Source of the DNA: CAZART01 sp964487555
Lineage (GTDB): Bacteria; Bacteroidota; Rhodothermia; Rhodothermales; VXPQ01
Length of the DNA stretch: 45,438 nt
Assembly (NCBI GenBank): GCA_964487555.1
Contig: CAZART010000031.1
Span: 1-45,438, forward strand
Reading direction: 5' to 3'
The position numbers and the translations under genes were made by a program. A model generated the notes under the pieces. The model searched no databases. It saw only the letters and a program-made list of their open reading frames with translations, and was not told where the DNA came from. Numbering within the stretch: the stretch's first letter is position 1; every line of letters starts with the position of its first letter. This document shows positions 34,031 to 42,690 of this stretch, in pieces.

Positions 34031-35998
34031 CTAGAAGCGAATGTGCATCGCAACGGTTGCTGTTCGTCCGTCATAACCTAATGCGATCTGAGCTTTCGCT
34101 CGACGCTGGAGCTCTTTATCCAATTCCTTATCGTAATCGATCAAGGCGAACTGGATGAGCTTTGCAAGCACGGATATACCCATGGAACCTGCCATTCCCA
34201 GCGCAACGTATTGACCGTAATAGTACGGGTCATGGTTAGAGTCATCTTTGTCGAGTTTCTGCACCTCGCCGTTCAGGTAGCCGTATCCGACATAGGCGCC
34301 GGCACCTACCGCACTTGAGACGAGGATGTCCTTAATCTTGCCGGCGCGCTGACGATTGACTATGCGGCGAGCGACCACCTCCGCCGACTCGGTCATCTCA
34401 ACCGTTCGATTGATGCCGATCGATTCTTTGACTTCCAGAGGCACCCGATACTCGTCGTAGCCTTCTTTGTGAAGGGTTAGTACGTGGTCTCCATACGGCA
34501 CCGTGACATTACGGAGAGGCGTTACACCGAGTGTATCTGTATAATTGGAAAGTACAAGTGCCCCGAAAGGAATTGATGTTAGGTTCAGCGAAGCCGTGAT
34601 TCGGTCGAGTCGTACGACGTACTTCAATGTGTCCTGCGTGACATTGACGGTCCGAATGCTCGGTACGTAGCCTTCCTTCGTCACCTCAAAGCGTTTTCGG
34701 CCCTTTGGAATGTCTTCCCAGAAGGCACCTGCTCCTAAATAGTCGGCGTCAACATATACAATCGCATCCGCAGGCTCGATGTCGAAGTGCACCGCCGTAT
34801 GCGTTGATTTCAGATTGAATTCAACCGATACGACAGAATCGCGAGGAGAGATTACCAGCTCTTTGGAGGCGTCTTCGTATTGGTCCTTCTTGATCCCTAC
34901 CGTGTAAAATCCTGCCGCCAATGGCAGAATCACTTCCTTATCGGTCAGGTAACCGCGTTCAGAATCATCGATAAAAATGCGGGCATTGTCTACATTCGCG
35001 TGGATACGCAGTCGCTTCTGAAAGGATTTTGCGATCTCATCCTGATTGCTCTCGATGACCTGCTCATTCATGAGGTCGATATTGTAAAGGGCGCCAGATT
35101 CTCGTATAAAGAGGAAATCGCCGGCATCCGGAGTCAATTTTGTATACTGCGGCGTCTGCTTGCCTCCATGTACGTCGGCATAGAAAGGAACGTCGTACTG
35201 GATCTTCGTGGCCAGCTCAAGTGCCGTGATGATTCCATCGTTGTTTCCGTCGGCTGCGCCTGCATCCAGGGCATCGAGTAACGCATAGGTGAACGCGCTA
35301 TGCTGATAATCGGCGGCCTCAATAACCTGCTCATTTGAGCTTCCAGCCGTTATGATTTGCCGAGCCTTGCTGGCCAGCGCATTTTTGAACATGACGGAGG
35401 CCTGCGGATTTGAGCGCAAGGCGGTCAGTCCACCGTAACATGCATCCATTAGAAAGAGCGCGTGCTTCGGCCTGAGCGCTCTTGCAACGTCGCCGACTTC
35501 ATTCATTCGGATGCCGGAGGCGATAAGATTCGAAAGATCCACGTCGTGCGGCAGAATGAAGCCGATCTGATCCCGGATGGTCTCCCCATGCCCCGCAAAG
35601 AAAAAGAGGAATTGGCTATCCTCTTCGATCTCGGGATCCGATACAAACCGCTCCATCTCTTTCAGTATGCGTGTTCTGGTGGCGGATTCATTCTTGAGTA
35701 CGGTCACGTTCTCCGCCGGGAAACGGTACCTGTTGATTAGCATTGAGGCAACGGCATCTGCGTCGCTGACTGCATACTGGAGGTCCGGTAAGCCAGGATC
35801 CAGATAGTTGTCGACCCCGACGACAAGTGCATGTTGACCTCCGTACGCCATCGACACACCTTGTAATGCGGTTGAATCTGTGACCACTACAATTCCGCGT
35901 GGATTTTGCGCGGCGGCGTGATCGTTGGTAAAGCCGACAATAAACAGGCAGCAGCTTATAAAAAAGAGGTGGGCAGGGCGAATGACGCTGGTAGACAT
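34031..35998 (-). CDS. Caspase-like (C14) peptidase with PEGA domains
   Basis: The protein has 655 residues from ATG 35998, with a signal peptide (LFFISCCLFIVGF, then HAAAQ). The caspase domain runs from ~52 to ~300: HALVVGVDNYLDPGLPDL, catalytic His137 in FLFFFAGHGE, Cys187 in ALFLMDACYGGL, and IITAGSSNEQVIEA. Three PEGA-type domains follow: RIHANVDNARIFIDDSERG, VHFDIEPADAIVYVDADYLG and LNLTSIPFGALVLSNY, each closing in a GY/QY-containing strand (KDQYEDA, KEGYVP, KEGYDEY). The last ~110 residues hold two hydrophobic segments (VSSAVGAGAYVGYGYL and YVALGMAGSMGISVLAKLI) and end in a Phe-terminated strand, hinting at membrane insertion. Caspase homologues exported with PEGA domains occur in Bacteroidota-like bacteria; the targets are unknown. 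It is the first gene of the pair with the papain-like gene. Confidence 0.9.
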   Translation of the reverse strand: MSTSVIRPAHLFFISCCLFIVGFTNDHAAAQNPRGIVVVTDSTALQGVSMAYGGQHALVVGVDNYLDPGLPDLQYAVSDADAVASMLINRYRFPAENVTVLKNESATRTRILKEMERFVSDPEIEEDSQFLFFFAGHGETIRDQIGFILPHDVDLSNLIASGIRMNEVGDVARALRPKHALFLMDACYGGLTALRSNPQASVMFKNALASKARQIITAGSSNEQVIEAADYQHSAFTYALLDALDAGAADGNNDGIITALELATKIQYDVPFYADVHGGKQTPQYTKLTPDAGDFLFIRESGALYNIDLMNEQVIESNQDEIAKSFQKRLRIHANVDNARIFIDDSERGYLTDKEVILPLAAGFYTVGIKKDQYEDASKELVISPRDSVVSVEFNLKSTHTAVHFDIEPADAIVYVDADYLGAGAFWEDIPKGRKRFEVTKEGYVPSIRTVNVTQDTLKYVVRLDRITASLNLTSIPFGALVLSNYTDTLGVTPLRNVTVPYGDHVLTLHKEGYDEYRVPLEVKESIGINRTVEMTESAEVVARRIVNRQRAGKIKDILVSSAVGAGAYVGYGYLNGEVQKLDKDDSNHDPYYYGQYVALGMAGSMGISVLAKLIQFALIDYDKELDKELQRRAKAQIALGYDGRTATVAMHIRF

Positions 35999-36340
35999 GG
36001 TAGGTGGGCGGCTGAGGCAGGGTGGATGGTGACGTTAAATACAAATAAGCACTCCGAGATGGTGATTAGTATAGTTCAATCTATATGGTATCTTTGGTGT
36101 ATACGGATTGCATACTCGCGTATGAATGGAGTATATTACGGCCTGCGGAGCCTATGTTCAAATTAGCGCCGTAGTGTGGCCGAGACTTTTGGTACGTTGC
36201 GAAGCCGGCGCTGTGGCCGCGGAAATGAGGAGTGGCCTTGCCGTTCCCTATTCTGATTCTGGCGAAAACTCGCCTCGCGTTTCAGCGGTTGCTCGCCCAC
36301 ATTCTTGTCGGTTCGTTCGATCCCCGGTGAGCGTCGGCGA
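35999..36340. other. AT-rich intergenic region upstream of the caspase gene
   Basis: A 342-bp stretch, distinctly AT-rich between ~36030 and 36170, then GC-rich again. It should contain the promoter of the leftward caspase gene and the end of the MFS transcript. No coding sequence is supported. A TAnnTTTG box (36089-36096) exists but faces the wrong way for the caspase gene. Confidence 0.4.
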
Positions 36341-37639
36341 TCAACGTAGTCTACGTGTTGCTGCCCGGGGTTCTGTGGAGAGGCGAAAGGATGCTTCAGA
36401 CGGCGCGATGTCGCGAGAGGGCAGTGTCTCGTTCATGACGAGGGCGGCGACGCTGCCGGAGAGGAGGGTCAAACCGCCGATTACGCCGATGGCCCATTCG
36501 ATGCTCAGGAGATCGGCCAGCACACCGGCGAGGACGGCGCCGAGGACGTAACCGCCGTCGCGCCAGAGCCGGTAGATGCCGACCGAGGAGCCTCGCCAGA
36601 CCGGATGTGCCACGTCGCCGATGGCCGCGAGGAGCGTCGGATAAACCATGGCCGTGCCGATGCCGAGAAGCACCATGGCCGCGGCGAGCAGCCAGAAGCC
36701 GTTCCCCAGCAGCATCACGCCGATACCGATCGCCTGTACCCACATGCCCGAGACGACGAGCGGCTTGCGACCGATCCTGTCGGAAAGGGCGCCGGTGCCG
36801 AGCTGAGTGAGTCCCCACATGGCCGGATAAAGGGCGGCCAGCCAGCCAATCTCCTTGATCGATAGGCCGATCGCCGCATAGTAGAGCGGGAAGAGGCCCC
36901 ACGCCATCCCGTCGTTAAGATTGTTGATCATGCCGGCCTGACTCACGCTGAAGAGCGTTCGGTTCTTCCAGCTCGTCAACAGAAATACCTCGGCGAAGGA
37001 GGGCTTTGCCTCATCCTCTCCGCCGTTCCACTGACTCGACTCCAGCCGTGCGTGGCCTCGCGTCTCTCGGACGAGAAGCATGGACAGGAGCAGGCCGGTC
37101 AGCGCAAAGACGACGCCGAGATAGAACGGCTCGGGCCGGAGCGTATAGGCCGCTGCCACATACCCGGAGGCCAGCGCGGCAAACGAGACGGCGAGATAAC
37201 CCGCCGCTTCATTGAGCCCCATCGCCAGGCCTCGCTGCCGGGGACCCGCGATATCGATTTTCATGATCACGGTGGTCGACCACGCCAATCCCTGATTGAT
37301 GCCCAACAGCATGTTGGCAAAGACGATCCACTCCCACGTCGGTGCCCACATCACGAGCAGCGGCACGGGGAGACCGATGATCCATCCGGCGACCAGCACC
37401 GACTTTCGGCCGTAGCGATCGCCCAGATGACCCGCCGTGAGGTTCGAGAGCGCCTTCGCGAGCCCGAAAGTGGCGATGAAAGAGAGAATGGCCGCCCGCG
37501 AGGCGAGCCCAAACTCTTCCTCGGCCAGAAGGGGCAGCACGGCACGCTCGAGCCCCACCATGGCCCCAACGAAGGCATTCACCACGACCAGGAGTGAAAA
37601 TTGCCGCCAGTTCTCCTGTAGACCGAGCCGGATACTCAT
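36341..37639 (-). CDS. MFS transporter
   Basis: The protein has 432 residues from ATG 37639. About twelve hydrophobic helices are present, with the MFS signature loop between helices 2 and 3 (GHLGDRYGRKSVLVAGW) and its counterpart in the second half (GALSDRIGRKPLVVSG). Helix 1 is FSLLVVVNAFVGAMVGLERA, and the central cytoplasmic loop is acidic and charged (RGHARLESSQWNGGEDEAKP). Proteins of this type, with the IGDVAHPVWRGSSVGIYRLW stretch late in the chain, are often found next to rhodanese and metallo-beta-lactamase genes. It is the last gene of the sulfur operon, 27 bp behind the rhodanese-MBL gene. The substrate is unknown, perhaps a sulfur oxyanion or small organic thiol. Confidence 0.92.
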   Translation of the reverse strand: MSIRLGLQENWRQFSLLVVVNAFVGAMVGLERAVLPLLAEEEFGLASRAAILSFIATFGLAKALSNLTAGHLGDRYGRKSVLVAGWIIGLPVPLLVMWAPTWEWIVFANMLLGINQGLAWSTTVIMKIDIAGPRQRGLAMGLNEAAGYLAVSFAALASGYVAAAYTLRPEPFYLGVVFALTGLLLSMLLVRETRGHARLESSQWNGGEDEAKPSFAEVFLLTSWKNRTLFSVSQAGMINNLNDGMAWGLFPLYYAAIGLSIKEIGWLAALYPAMWGLTQLGTGALSDRIGRKPLVVSGMWVQAIGIGVMLLGNGFWLLAAAMVLLGIGTAMVYPTLLAAIGDVAHPVWRGSSVGIYRLWRDGGYVLGAVLAGVLADLLSIEWAIGVIGGLTLLSGSVAALVMNETLPSRDIAPSEASFRLSTEPRAATRRLR

Positions 37640-37666
37640 GCTGGTGCGCTCTGGGTCGATCCTGCG

Positions 37667-38785
37667 TTAGGAGATGGCACATCGATTGGCGCCGGCTTCG
37701 AGGTCGAGAATGTCGTTCACCTCGGTTGCACCGGATTCATTAAGAGCCACAATCCGCTCGAAATTTGGCGGCGTCGGCGGAATGCGACCCAGGATCCGCT
37801 CCACGAAGGCGTCCTTCGACAGCGATAGCGCATCGACGTTCTTGCGCACTGCGGCGAGCGACGCCCCGATTACCTTCCGGTCGAATGGCACAGGCCGCCG
37901 GGTATGGCCCGGAAGCACGACCGCTCCGGCCGGGACGTCATTCATGAGCCGCTGAAGCGAATCGTAGAGGGCTGCCGCACGTCCCGAGGCCTCTGCGCCG
38001 CTCGCCTCGAGATCCGGACGACCGACGCCGTCCGTGAACAGGGTGTCTCCCGTAAAGAGCGCCGCATCATCCAGGAGATAGCAGGTGCTTTCGACGGTAT
38101 GGCCCGGCGTCCGGATTGCTTGCAGGCGTGCATCTCCTACCGAGAAAACGTCGCCGTCACGGACTGCACGGTATGTAAAAGACACGCGCTCCTGCTCGGG
38201 CAGGATGAGTACGGCGCCGACCGCCTCGGCCAATGGCCGTGATCTCGAAAGATGGTCCGCGTGAATGTGCGTATCCAGCACATGCGTGATGCGCCAACCC
38301 CGCTCGCCTGCGAGCTCGATGTATACCTCCGGCGGTAAGGACGCGTCAATGACCGCCGCCTCACTACCGGCACCGATGATATAGGATAGACAGCCCTTCC
38401 CGGTACGGCGCACCTGTACGACGTCGGCGGCTGTTCCTGCGAGCGATGCGTCCGCCGTATTGAAGGCGAGACTCCAGGACTTCATTCCGCCCGCCAGACT
38501 CGCGGCCTGCAGCCCCCGGCTGCGGAGCTGCTCTGCGGCGACACGGCTCGTGCGGCCTGCGCCGCACACGGTCACAATCGGTTCGTCTTCCGGAAGATCG
38601 ACGCCGGCAAGCGCATCCGGCTCGTTCCGTTTGAGTGCATCGTATGCATCGACGTGGATGCTATTTGGAATGTACCACTCGTCACGTTCGCTGCCGGCGC
38701 GTACGTCGAGTACGACGACCGGATCTCCCCGTTCGAGCATCTGTCGAAGCGTACTGGCGTCGATCGTCGGGTCGTTTTTGTTCAT
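37667..38785 (-). CDS. Rhodanese / metallo-beta-lactamase fusion, persulfide dioxygenase-like
   Basis: The protein has 372 residues from ATG 38785, chosen because GGAAG lies upstream; two ATGs a few codons earlier are alternatives. The N-terminal rhodanese domain (to ~110) reads VVVLDVRAGSERDEWYIPNS, active-site Cys in IVTVCGAGRTSR, and ASLAGGMKSWSL. The metallo-beta-lactamase domain has metal ligands in VLDTHIHADHLSRS, IRTPGHTVEST, LFTGDTLFTDGVGRPDL and VVLPGHTRR, the pattern of ETHE1/Blh-type persulfide dioxygenases. It probably oxidises glutathione or other low-molecular persulfides and moves sulfur via the rhodanese. The fused order (rhodanese first) differs from CstB, where the lactamase domain comes first. 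It lies in an operon with the ArsR-rhodanese regulator and MFS genes. Confidence 0.9.
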   Translation of the reverse strand: MNKNDPTIDASTLRQMLERGDPVVVLDVRAGSERDEWYIPNSIHVDAYDALKRNEPDALAGVDLPEDEPIVTVCGAGRTSRVAAEQLRSRGLQAASLAGGMKSWSLAFNTADASLAGTAADVVQVRRTGKGCLSYIIGAGSEAAVIDASLPPEVYIELAGERGWRITHVLDTHIHADHLSRSRPLAEAVGAVLILPEQERVSFTYRAVRDGDVFSVGDARLQAIRTPGHTVESTCYLLDDAALFTGDTLFTDGVGRPDLEASGAEASGRAAALYDSLQRLMNDVPAGAVVLPGHTRRPVPFDRKVIGASLAAVRKNVDALSLSKDAFVERILGRIPPTPPNFERIVALNESGATEVNDILDLEAGANRCAIS

Positions 38786-38851
38786 TGCGGCTTCCATCAT
38801 CAATTTCGTTGCGGCAGTGGGGCAGATCGCGGAATACGGATCTCGTTCAGG

Positions 38852-39565
38852 TCAGAACGCTGTGAGCGCGGCACTGCGTTCGATCGGCAATCCGGCCGCC
38901 TTCCAATCCGGAAATCCGAGCGCCAATCGCCGTGCCTGCCGCCCATGCCGGCTAAGTTGCTCGACCACCTCGTCGGAAAAGACGCAGTACGGTCCACGAC
39001 AATAGGCGACGATTTGAGCGTGCGCAGGAATTTCCTCGAGGCGTGCCTCCAGTTCGTCGTGCGGGATGGAACGTGCGCCGGCGATGTGGCCCGCTTCGTA
39101 TTCCTCTGCGGGCCGCACGTCGAGCACGATGACGCCCTCCTCATTCAGCCGGCGCTGCAGTTCGTCCAATTGAACAGGCTCGAGCCGGTCACGGCGACGC
39201 AGATAATCGTGGGTGATGCGTTCGACCTCCGCCAGCCGAGTTTCACCGAGTTCGCGAAGCGCATGCCATAGGCGAAGCACGCACTCGTCTCCGAGCCGAT
39301 AATGGACGTAGGTGCCTTCCTGACGCGTCTCGACAAGGCGAGCCCGGCGGAGAATCTGCAGATGCTGCGACGCATTCGCCACAGAGGTGCCGGTCTCGTG
39401 GGCTATANNNNNNNNNNNNNNNNNNNNNNNNNNNNNNNNNNNNNNNNNNNNNNNNNNNNNNNNNNNNNNNNNNNNNNNNNNNNNNNNNNNNNNNNNNNNN
39501 NNNNNNNTGCTTTTCCGGAACTTGCCCCCACGGGAATCGTGGACACCATCGTCAGAACATGACAT
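38852..39565 (-). CDS. ArsR-family regulator fused to a rhodanese domain (gap inside)
   Basis: The predicted start is ATG 39565 (MSCSDDGVHDSRGGKFRKS), followed by an assembly gap of ~99 N. The sequence then resumes inside a winged helix-turn-helix (IAHETGTSVANASQHLQILR, then VETRQEGTYVHYRL). The gap is about the size of the missing first helices of an ArsR domain, so the frame may be intact. The second half is a rhodanese domain: VIVLDVRPAEEYEAGHIAGA, IPHDELEARLEEIP, active-site loop IVAYCRGPYCVFSDEVVE with two cysteines. The family reads sulfide or persulfide state by modifying the rhodanese or HTH cysteines. It is divergent from the sigma factor gene and most likely represses its own leftward operon. 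Confidence 0.85.
   Translation of the reverse strand: MSCSDDGVHDSRGGKFRKSXXXXXXXXXXXXXXXXXXXXXXXXXXXXXXXXXXIAHETGTSVANASQHLQILRRARLVETRQEGTYVHYRLGDECVLRLWHALRELGETRLAEVERITHDYLRRRDRLEPVQLDELQRRLNEEGVIVLDVRPAEEYEAGHIAGARSIPHDELEARLEEIPAHAQIVAYCRGPYCVFSDEVVEQLSRHGRQARRLALGFPDWKAAGLPIERSAALTAF
39409..39507. other. Assembly gap (~100 N) inside the ArsR-rhodanese gene
   Basis: A run of 99 Ns, a scaffold placeholder. The real sequence length is unknown, but the predicted protein on both sides would be consistent with roughly the size inserted. Confidence 0.95.
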
Positions 39566-39680
39566 TACGCCCCACCGCTACGAATCTTCTCAGCCCATCC
39601 CGTTGACGGGCACCGAATTCCATCGACATACGACGACGTCTGGCAATATTGCTACGAGCACCTAGATAGCTGAATACCTT

Positions 39681-40520
39681 ATGTTTATCTCTCGCCAGCA
39701 GCGCATGCTGGATCAGTACCTGAAAGAGATCGGTCAGATTCCCCTCCTTACGCCGGACGAAGAAGTAGACCTGGCGCGGCGAATCCAAAAAGGAGATCAG
39801 GAAGCGCTCCACAAAATGACCCGTGCGAATCTTCGCTTCGTCGTCTCCGTCGCCAAGAAATACCAGGGACAAAGTCTATCGTTCGCCGATCTGATCAATG
39901 AAGGCAATTACGGCCTCATCAAGGCGGCCAAGCGATTCGATGAGACCCGCGGATTCAAGTTCATCTCGTATGCCGTCTGGTGGATCCGGCAGGCCATACT
40001 CCAGGCGCTGGCCGAGCAGAGCCGCGTTGTTCGATTGCCTCTGAACCGCATCGGCACGATCTCAAAGATTCGCAGGACGAGCGCCAGGCTCGCGCAGAAG
40101 CATGATCGGGCCCCGAGCGTCGACGAGCTTGCCGAAGAGCTCGAGATCGACGTCACCAAGGTGCGCGACGCCATGCAGCACGCCGGCCGCCATCTGTCGA
40201 TCGACGCTCCGTTCAATGAGGACGGCGACAACAGCCTGCTGGACATCGTCCCGGTTGACGAGGACTCCTCGCCCGACGAAACGCTGCTCGACGAGTCGCT
40301 TACGATCGACGTGGAGGGCGCGCTCAGCCTCCTGCATCCCCGTGAAGCAGAAATCACGCGCCTTTATTTCGGAATCGGTCGCGAACATCCGATGACGCTC
40401 GAGGAGGTCGGTCAGCGTTTCGGTCTCACCCGAGAACGCGTGCGTCAGATCAAGGAGAAGGCGCTGCGCAAGCTGCGGGAGAAACATCGGCGCGAGGAGC
40501 TTCAGTCGCACATCGGCTAA
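39681..40520 (+). CDS. RpoD-like sigma-70 factor, short form
   Basis: The protein has 279 residues from ATG 39681. Region 1.2 begins at once (LDQYLKEIGQIPLLTPDEEV). Region 2 has RANLRFVVSVAKKYQGQSLS, LINEGNYGLIKAAKRFDETR and FISYAVWWIRQAILQAL. Region 3 has RLPLNRIGTISKI and APSVDELAEELEID. Region 4 has LHPREAEITRLYFGIG and the helix-turn-helix LEEVGQRFGLTRERVRQIKE. There is no region 1.1 extension. This length and pattern match the primary-type sigma factors of Bacteroidota/Rhodothermota, which are short (~280-290 residues), and also the group 2 paralogues found beside them. Which of the two it is cannot be decided here. It is divergent from the ArsR-rhodanese operon; no other gene is linked to it. 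Confidence 0.93.
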   Translation: MFISRQQRMLDQYLKEIGQIPLLTPDEEVDLARRIQKGDQEALHKMTRANLRFVVSVAKKYQGQSLSFADLINEGNYGLIKAAKRFDETRGFKFISYAVWWIRQAILQALAEQSRVVRLPLNRIGTISKIRRTSARLAQKHDRAPSVDELAEELEIDVTKVRDAMQHAGRHLSIDAPFNEDGDNSLLDIVPVDEDSSPDETLLDESLTIDVEGALSLLHPREAEITRLYFGIGREHPMTLEEVGQRFGLTRERVRQIKEKALRKLREKHRREELQSHIG

Positions 40521-40708
40521 ACGAAGTCGCCACCCTCGTCTTGGCCAGCCGAATAACGGCACAGCTCACCACCGTGCATGTAGAATTGTCGTGATCCTCG
40601 GCATTCAGCCTGATCTGCGGCAGCTTGCGTCCAAACGAAATTGCTTTTCCACATGAATACGGTTATGATGCGACCCCACCAAAAAGCTCATTTCATGGTA
40701 CTAATCAC

Positions 40709-41440
40709 ATGAAGTACGATTTCTTGAAAAAGATTATCACCATCACCGCGGCCGTTTGTTCTTTAACCCTTTTCGGCTGCGACACTTTCGATGGCAATAC
40801 GCTCGGCGTCTCCGAAGAGAATGCATCTCCTGCCACCGTCGACGCGCCCAGCGGACTGGCGAAAGGTGGCGCGGCGAATACAACCGTTGGAGCGAACGTG
40901 AGCGTCTGGGATTCTAATTTCGATGATCCTGACCCCGCGGACGGCATTCAAGCAATCGGAGGCGATGGTCAGGTTAACGGCGAATTTACGATCGCTGAAC
41001 GTGACGACATCCAGATTGCGCTTCGTGCCCAGCAGCGTTTCGAGGGCACGCTGGAAGTATCCGGCAAGAAAGTCGGCGTCTATGAAGCTGAGACTGGCCA
41101 AACGGGTCCAGTGAGTGACAATCTCGCGACGTGGAACTACGACTGGCACGTCGACCTGCGTGGGACCGGAACGACTCTAGCCGATTACGACCTAACGCTT
41201 CACGTCACGAACGTGGCCAATGAAATATTTGGATCTAAGAGCCCGATAGATCTCACCTTCGGAAGCAGCGTATATGACGACGTTGTGCTCTACCAACAAT
41301 CATGGAATCCCGGTTTCGGTAACGACACCTTCGATCCGAACGAGGAGGGCACGTACAACTTGAGGCTTCGCCTTTCCCCGAAGGCCGGCGGCCCGCCGCT
41401 CTCAGTAAAGATCCAGGTAATCGTCACCGACCCTTCGTAA
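40709..41440 (+). CDS. Putative lipoprotein of unknown function
   Basis: The protein has 243 residues from ATG 40709, which opens a lipoprotein signal peptide: MKYDFLKKIITITAAVCSL, then lipobox LFGC with the lipidated Cys. An earlier in-frame start would put 28 poor residues in front. The mature chain is acidic and rich in Asn, Asp and Gly. It has beta-strand-like alternations (DYDLTLHVTNVANEI, SIYDDVVLY-type strands, YNLRLRLSPKAG) and no cysteine-based motif, probably one or two beta-sandwich domains. I do not recognise the family. It has its own strong terminator, so it is monocistronic. Confidence 0.75.
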   Translation: MKYDFLKKIITITAAVCSLTLFGCDTFDGNTLGVSEENASPATVDAPSGLAKGGAANTTVGANVSVWDSNFDDPDPADGIQAIGGDGQVNGEFTIAERDDIQIALRAQQRFEGTLEVSGKKVGVYEAETGQTGPVSDNLATWNYDWHVDLRGTGTTLADYDLTLHVTNVANEIFGSKSPIDLTFGSSVYDDVVLYQQSWNPGFGNDTFDPNEEGTYNLRLRLSPKAGGPPLSVKIQVIVTDPS

Positions 41441-41500
41441 CGCGGCACTTTTCTGGTATTTCGATAGAGGGTCTTTTAGATTAAAAGGTGTGCCGAAATC

Positions 41501-41529
41501 AGGGGCGTCAGAAATGGCGCCCCTTTTTT
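41501..41529 (+). terminator. Intrinsic terminator of the lipoprotein gene
   Basis: A 7-bp stem AGGGGCG / CGCCCCT with a 10-nt loop leads straight into a run of six T, about 60 bp after the lipoprotein stop codon. This is the clearest intrinsic terminator in the window. Confidence 0.88.
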
Positions 41530-41673
41530 GTGGCGTCCAGTCTCGGCGAGGGAATGACCGACGTGCGTCCCACTTCGTTCAATGCACTGGGGGTTCGAGA
41601 TGGCCTTGGAGAAGGTGGTTCCATTTTGTTTATTACGCACACTTTCCTCCTACCCCTAGCCTGAAGAGGCGAC

Positions 41674-42630
41674 ATGGCAGTGACTCAGACGGCTCCCCCG
41701 GGAGGCGTCAAACTCTCCGACGTATATGGAAGAGGGCAGCTGGCGGCGTTCGCATTCGCTACGATCGCTGCGGCCGTTCTCATCGCCGGCTTCTGGAACT
41801 ATCATCTGGTGGACGGCTTCGGCCGCGACGTGATAGCCGCACCCGCCATAGGCGACACGTCGGATCTGGTCGGCACGTTTCACGAGCGGGGCTTCGGCTT
41901 CGGCTTTATTTTCGCCGCCGTTGCCGGACTCGCCGCGACGTTCACGGCGTGCAATTGCGTCGTCTTTGCGATGCTTCCCGGACTGGCCTGCTCCACGGAT
42001 CAAGGGCGCAAAGTACGTTCCGCAAGTCCATGGATGGCCCTTGGCGTCTTCGCACTCGGTGTGACGCTTGTATGCGCCGCCTACGGCGCCTATATCGGGC
42101 TGCTCGGATCGGGCGTCGAAGCGTTCAACGCCCGGAGTGCTCGTCTCTCGCAGGCACAGAGCGTCTTCACGGTGCTCGGCATCGCCATGCTCATCTGGGG
42201 CCTCTTCGAGCTGGGCTTTCTCCACGTGATCGAGCGGCGCCTCCCCGAAAGCATACGGTCGTTCTTCGGGGACATGCGGACGAAGGCGGCCCTTCTCGGC
42301 GTGTTCGTCGGGCTCTTTGCTGTCGGGCGTCCGTTTCCCGTCTTCCGCGAGTTTCTGGCCTACGCGGCGAGCTCGAACAGCCCTCTATATGGCGCCGGCG
42401 TGATGGTCGTCCAGGGCATCGGTCAGATCCTCGTTATGGTGCTCCTCTTCAGCCTCTTCGTCGGCTTTGCGGGGAAGAAGATCATCCAGTGGTCGTCCAC
42501 CCAGCCCCATAAACCGAAACTGACGAGCGGTCTGGCGCTGCTCGCCGGCGGTACGTTCTTCGTCTTCTACTGGGGCCTCGCTTTTGCCTTCGACATCGGC
42601 CGATGGGGCTTCAAGCTCGGCTGGTACTGA
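41674..42630 (+). CDS. DsbD/CcdA-like membrane protein
   Basis: The protein has 318 residues from ATG 41674, preceded by GAAGAGG. Six to eight transmembrane helices are visible, e.g. LAAFAFATIAAAVLIAGFW, ALGVFALGVTLVCAAYGAYI, QSVFTVLGIAMLIWGLFELG, GAGVMVVQGIGQILVMVLLF and LALLAGGTFFVFYWGLAFAF. The loop FTACNCVVFAMLPGLACS has paired cysteines in the position where CcdA/DsbD-type electron carriers have their first redox Cys, but the usual PCxxP form is altered. GRPFPVFREF recalls the second half of such proteins. It may pass electrons or thiols across the inner membrane; a heavy-metal or sulfur transport role is equally possible. It stands alone. Confidence 0.7.
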   Translation: MAVTQTAPPGGVKLSDVYGRGQLAAFAFATIAAAVLIAGFWNYHLVDGFGRDVIAAPAIGDTSDLVGTFHERGFGFGFIFAAVAGLAATFTACNCVVFAMLPGLACSTDQGRKVRSASPWMALGVFALGVTLVCAAYGAYIGLLGSGVEAFNARSARLSQAQSVFTVLGIAMLIWGLFELGFLHVIERRLPESIRSFFGDMRTKAALLGVFVGLFAVGRPFPVFREFLAYAASSNSPLYGAGVMVVQGIGQILVMVLLFSLFVGFAGKKIIQWSSTQPHKPKLTSGLALLAGGTFFVFYWGLAFAFDIGRWGFKLGWY

Positions 42631-42690
42631 TCGACTCATCTCCTCCGACTGGCGGCAGGTGCCGTCGTTGCTCGGATTGAATCGTCCACA

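Noticed and set aside
28225..35998. Anti-phage defence system of the NLR/caspase type
   Set aside because: Both peptidases carry signal peptides and are predicted outside the cytoplasm, and there is no STAND ATPase or other defence sensor nearby.
36089..36096. TAnnTTTG promoter box of the Bacteroidota type
   Set aside because: It points rightward, where no gene follows, and lacks a TTG at the right distance upstream.
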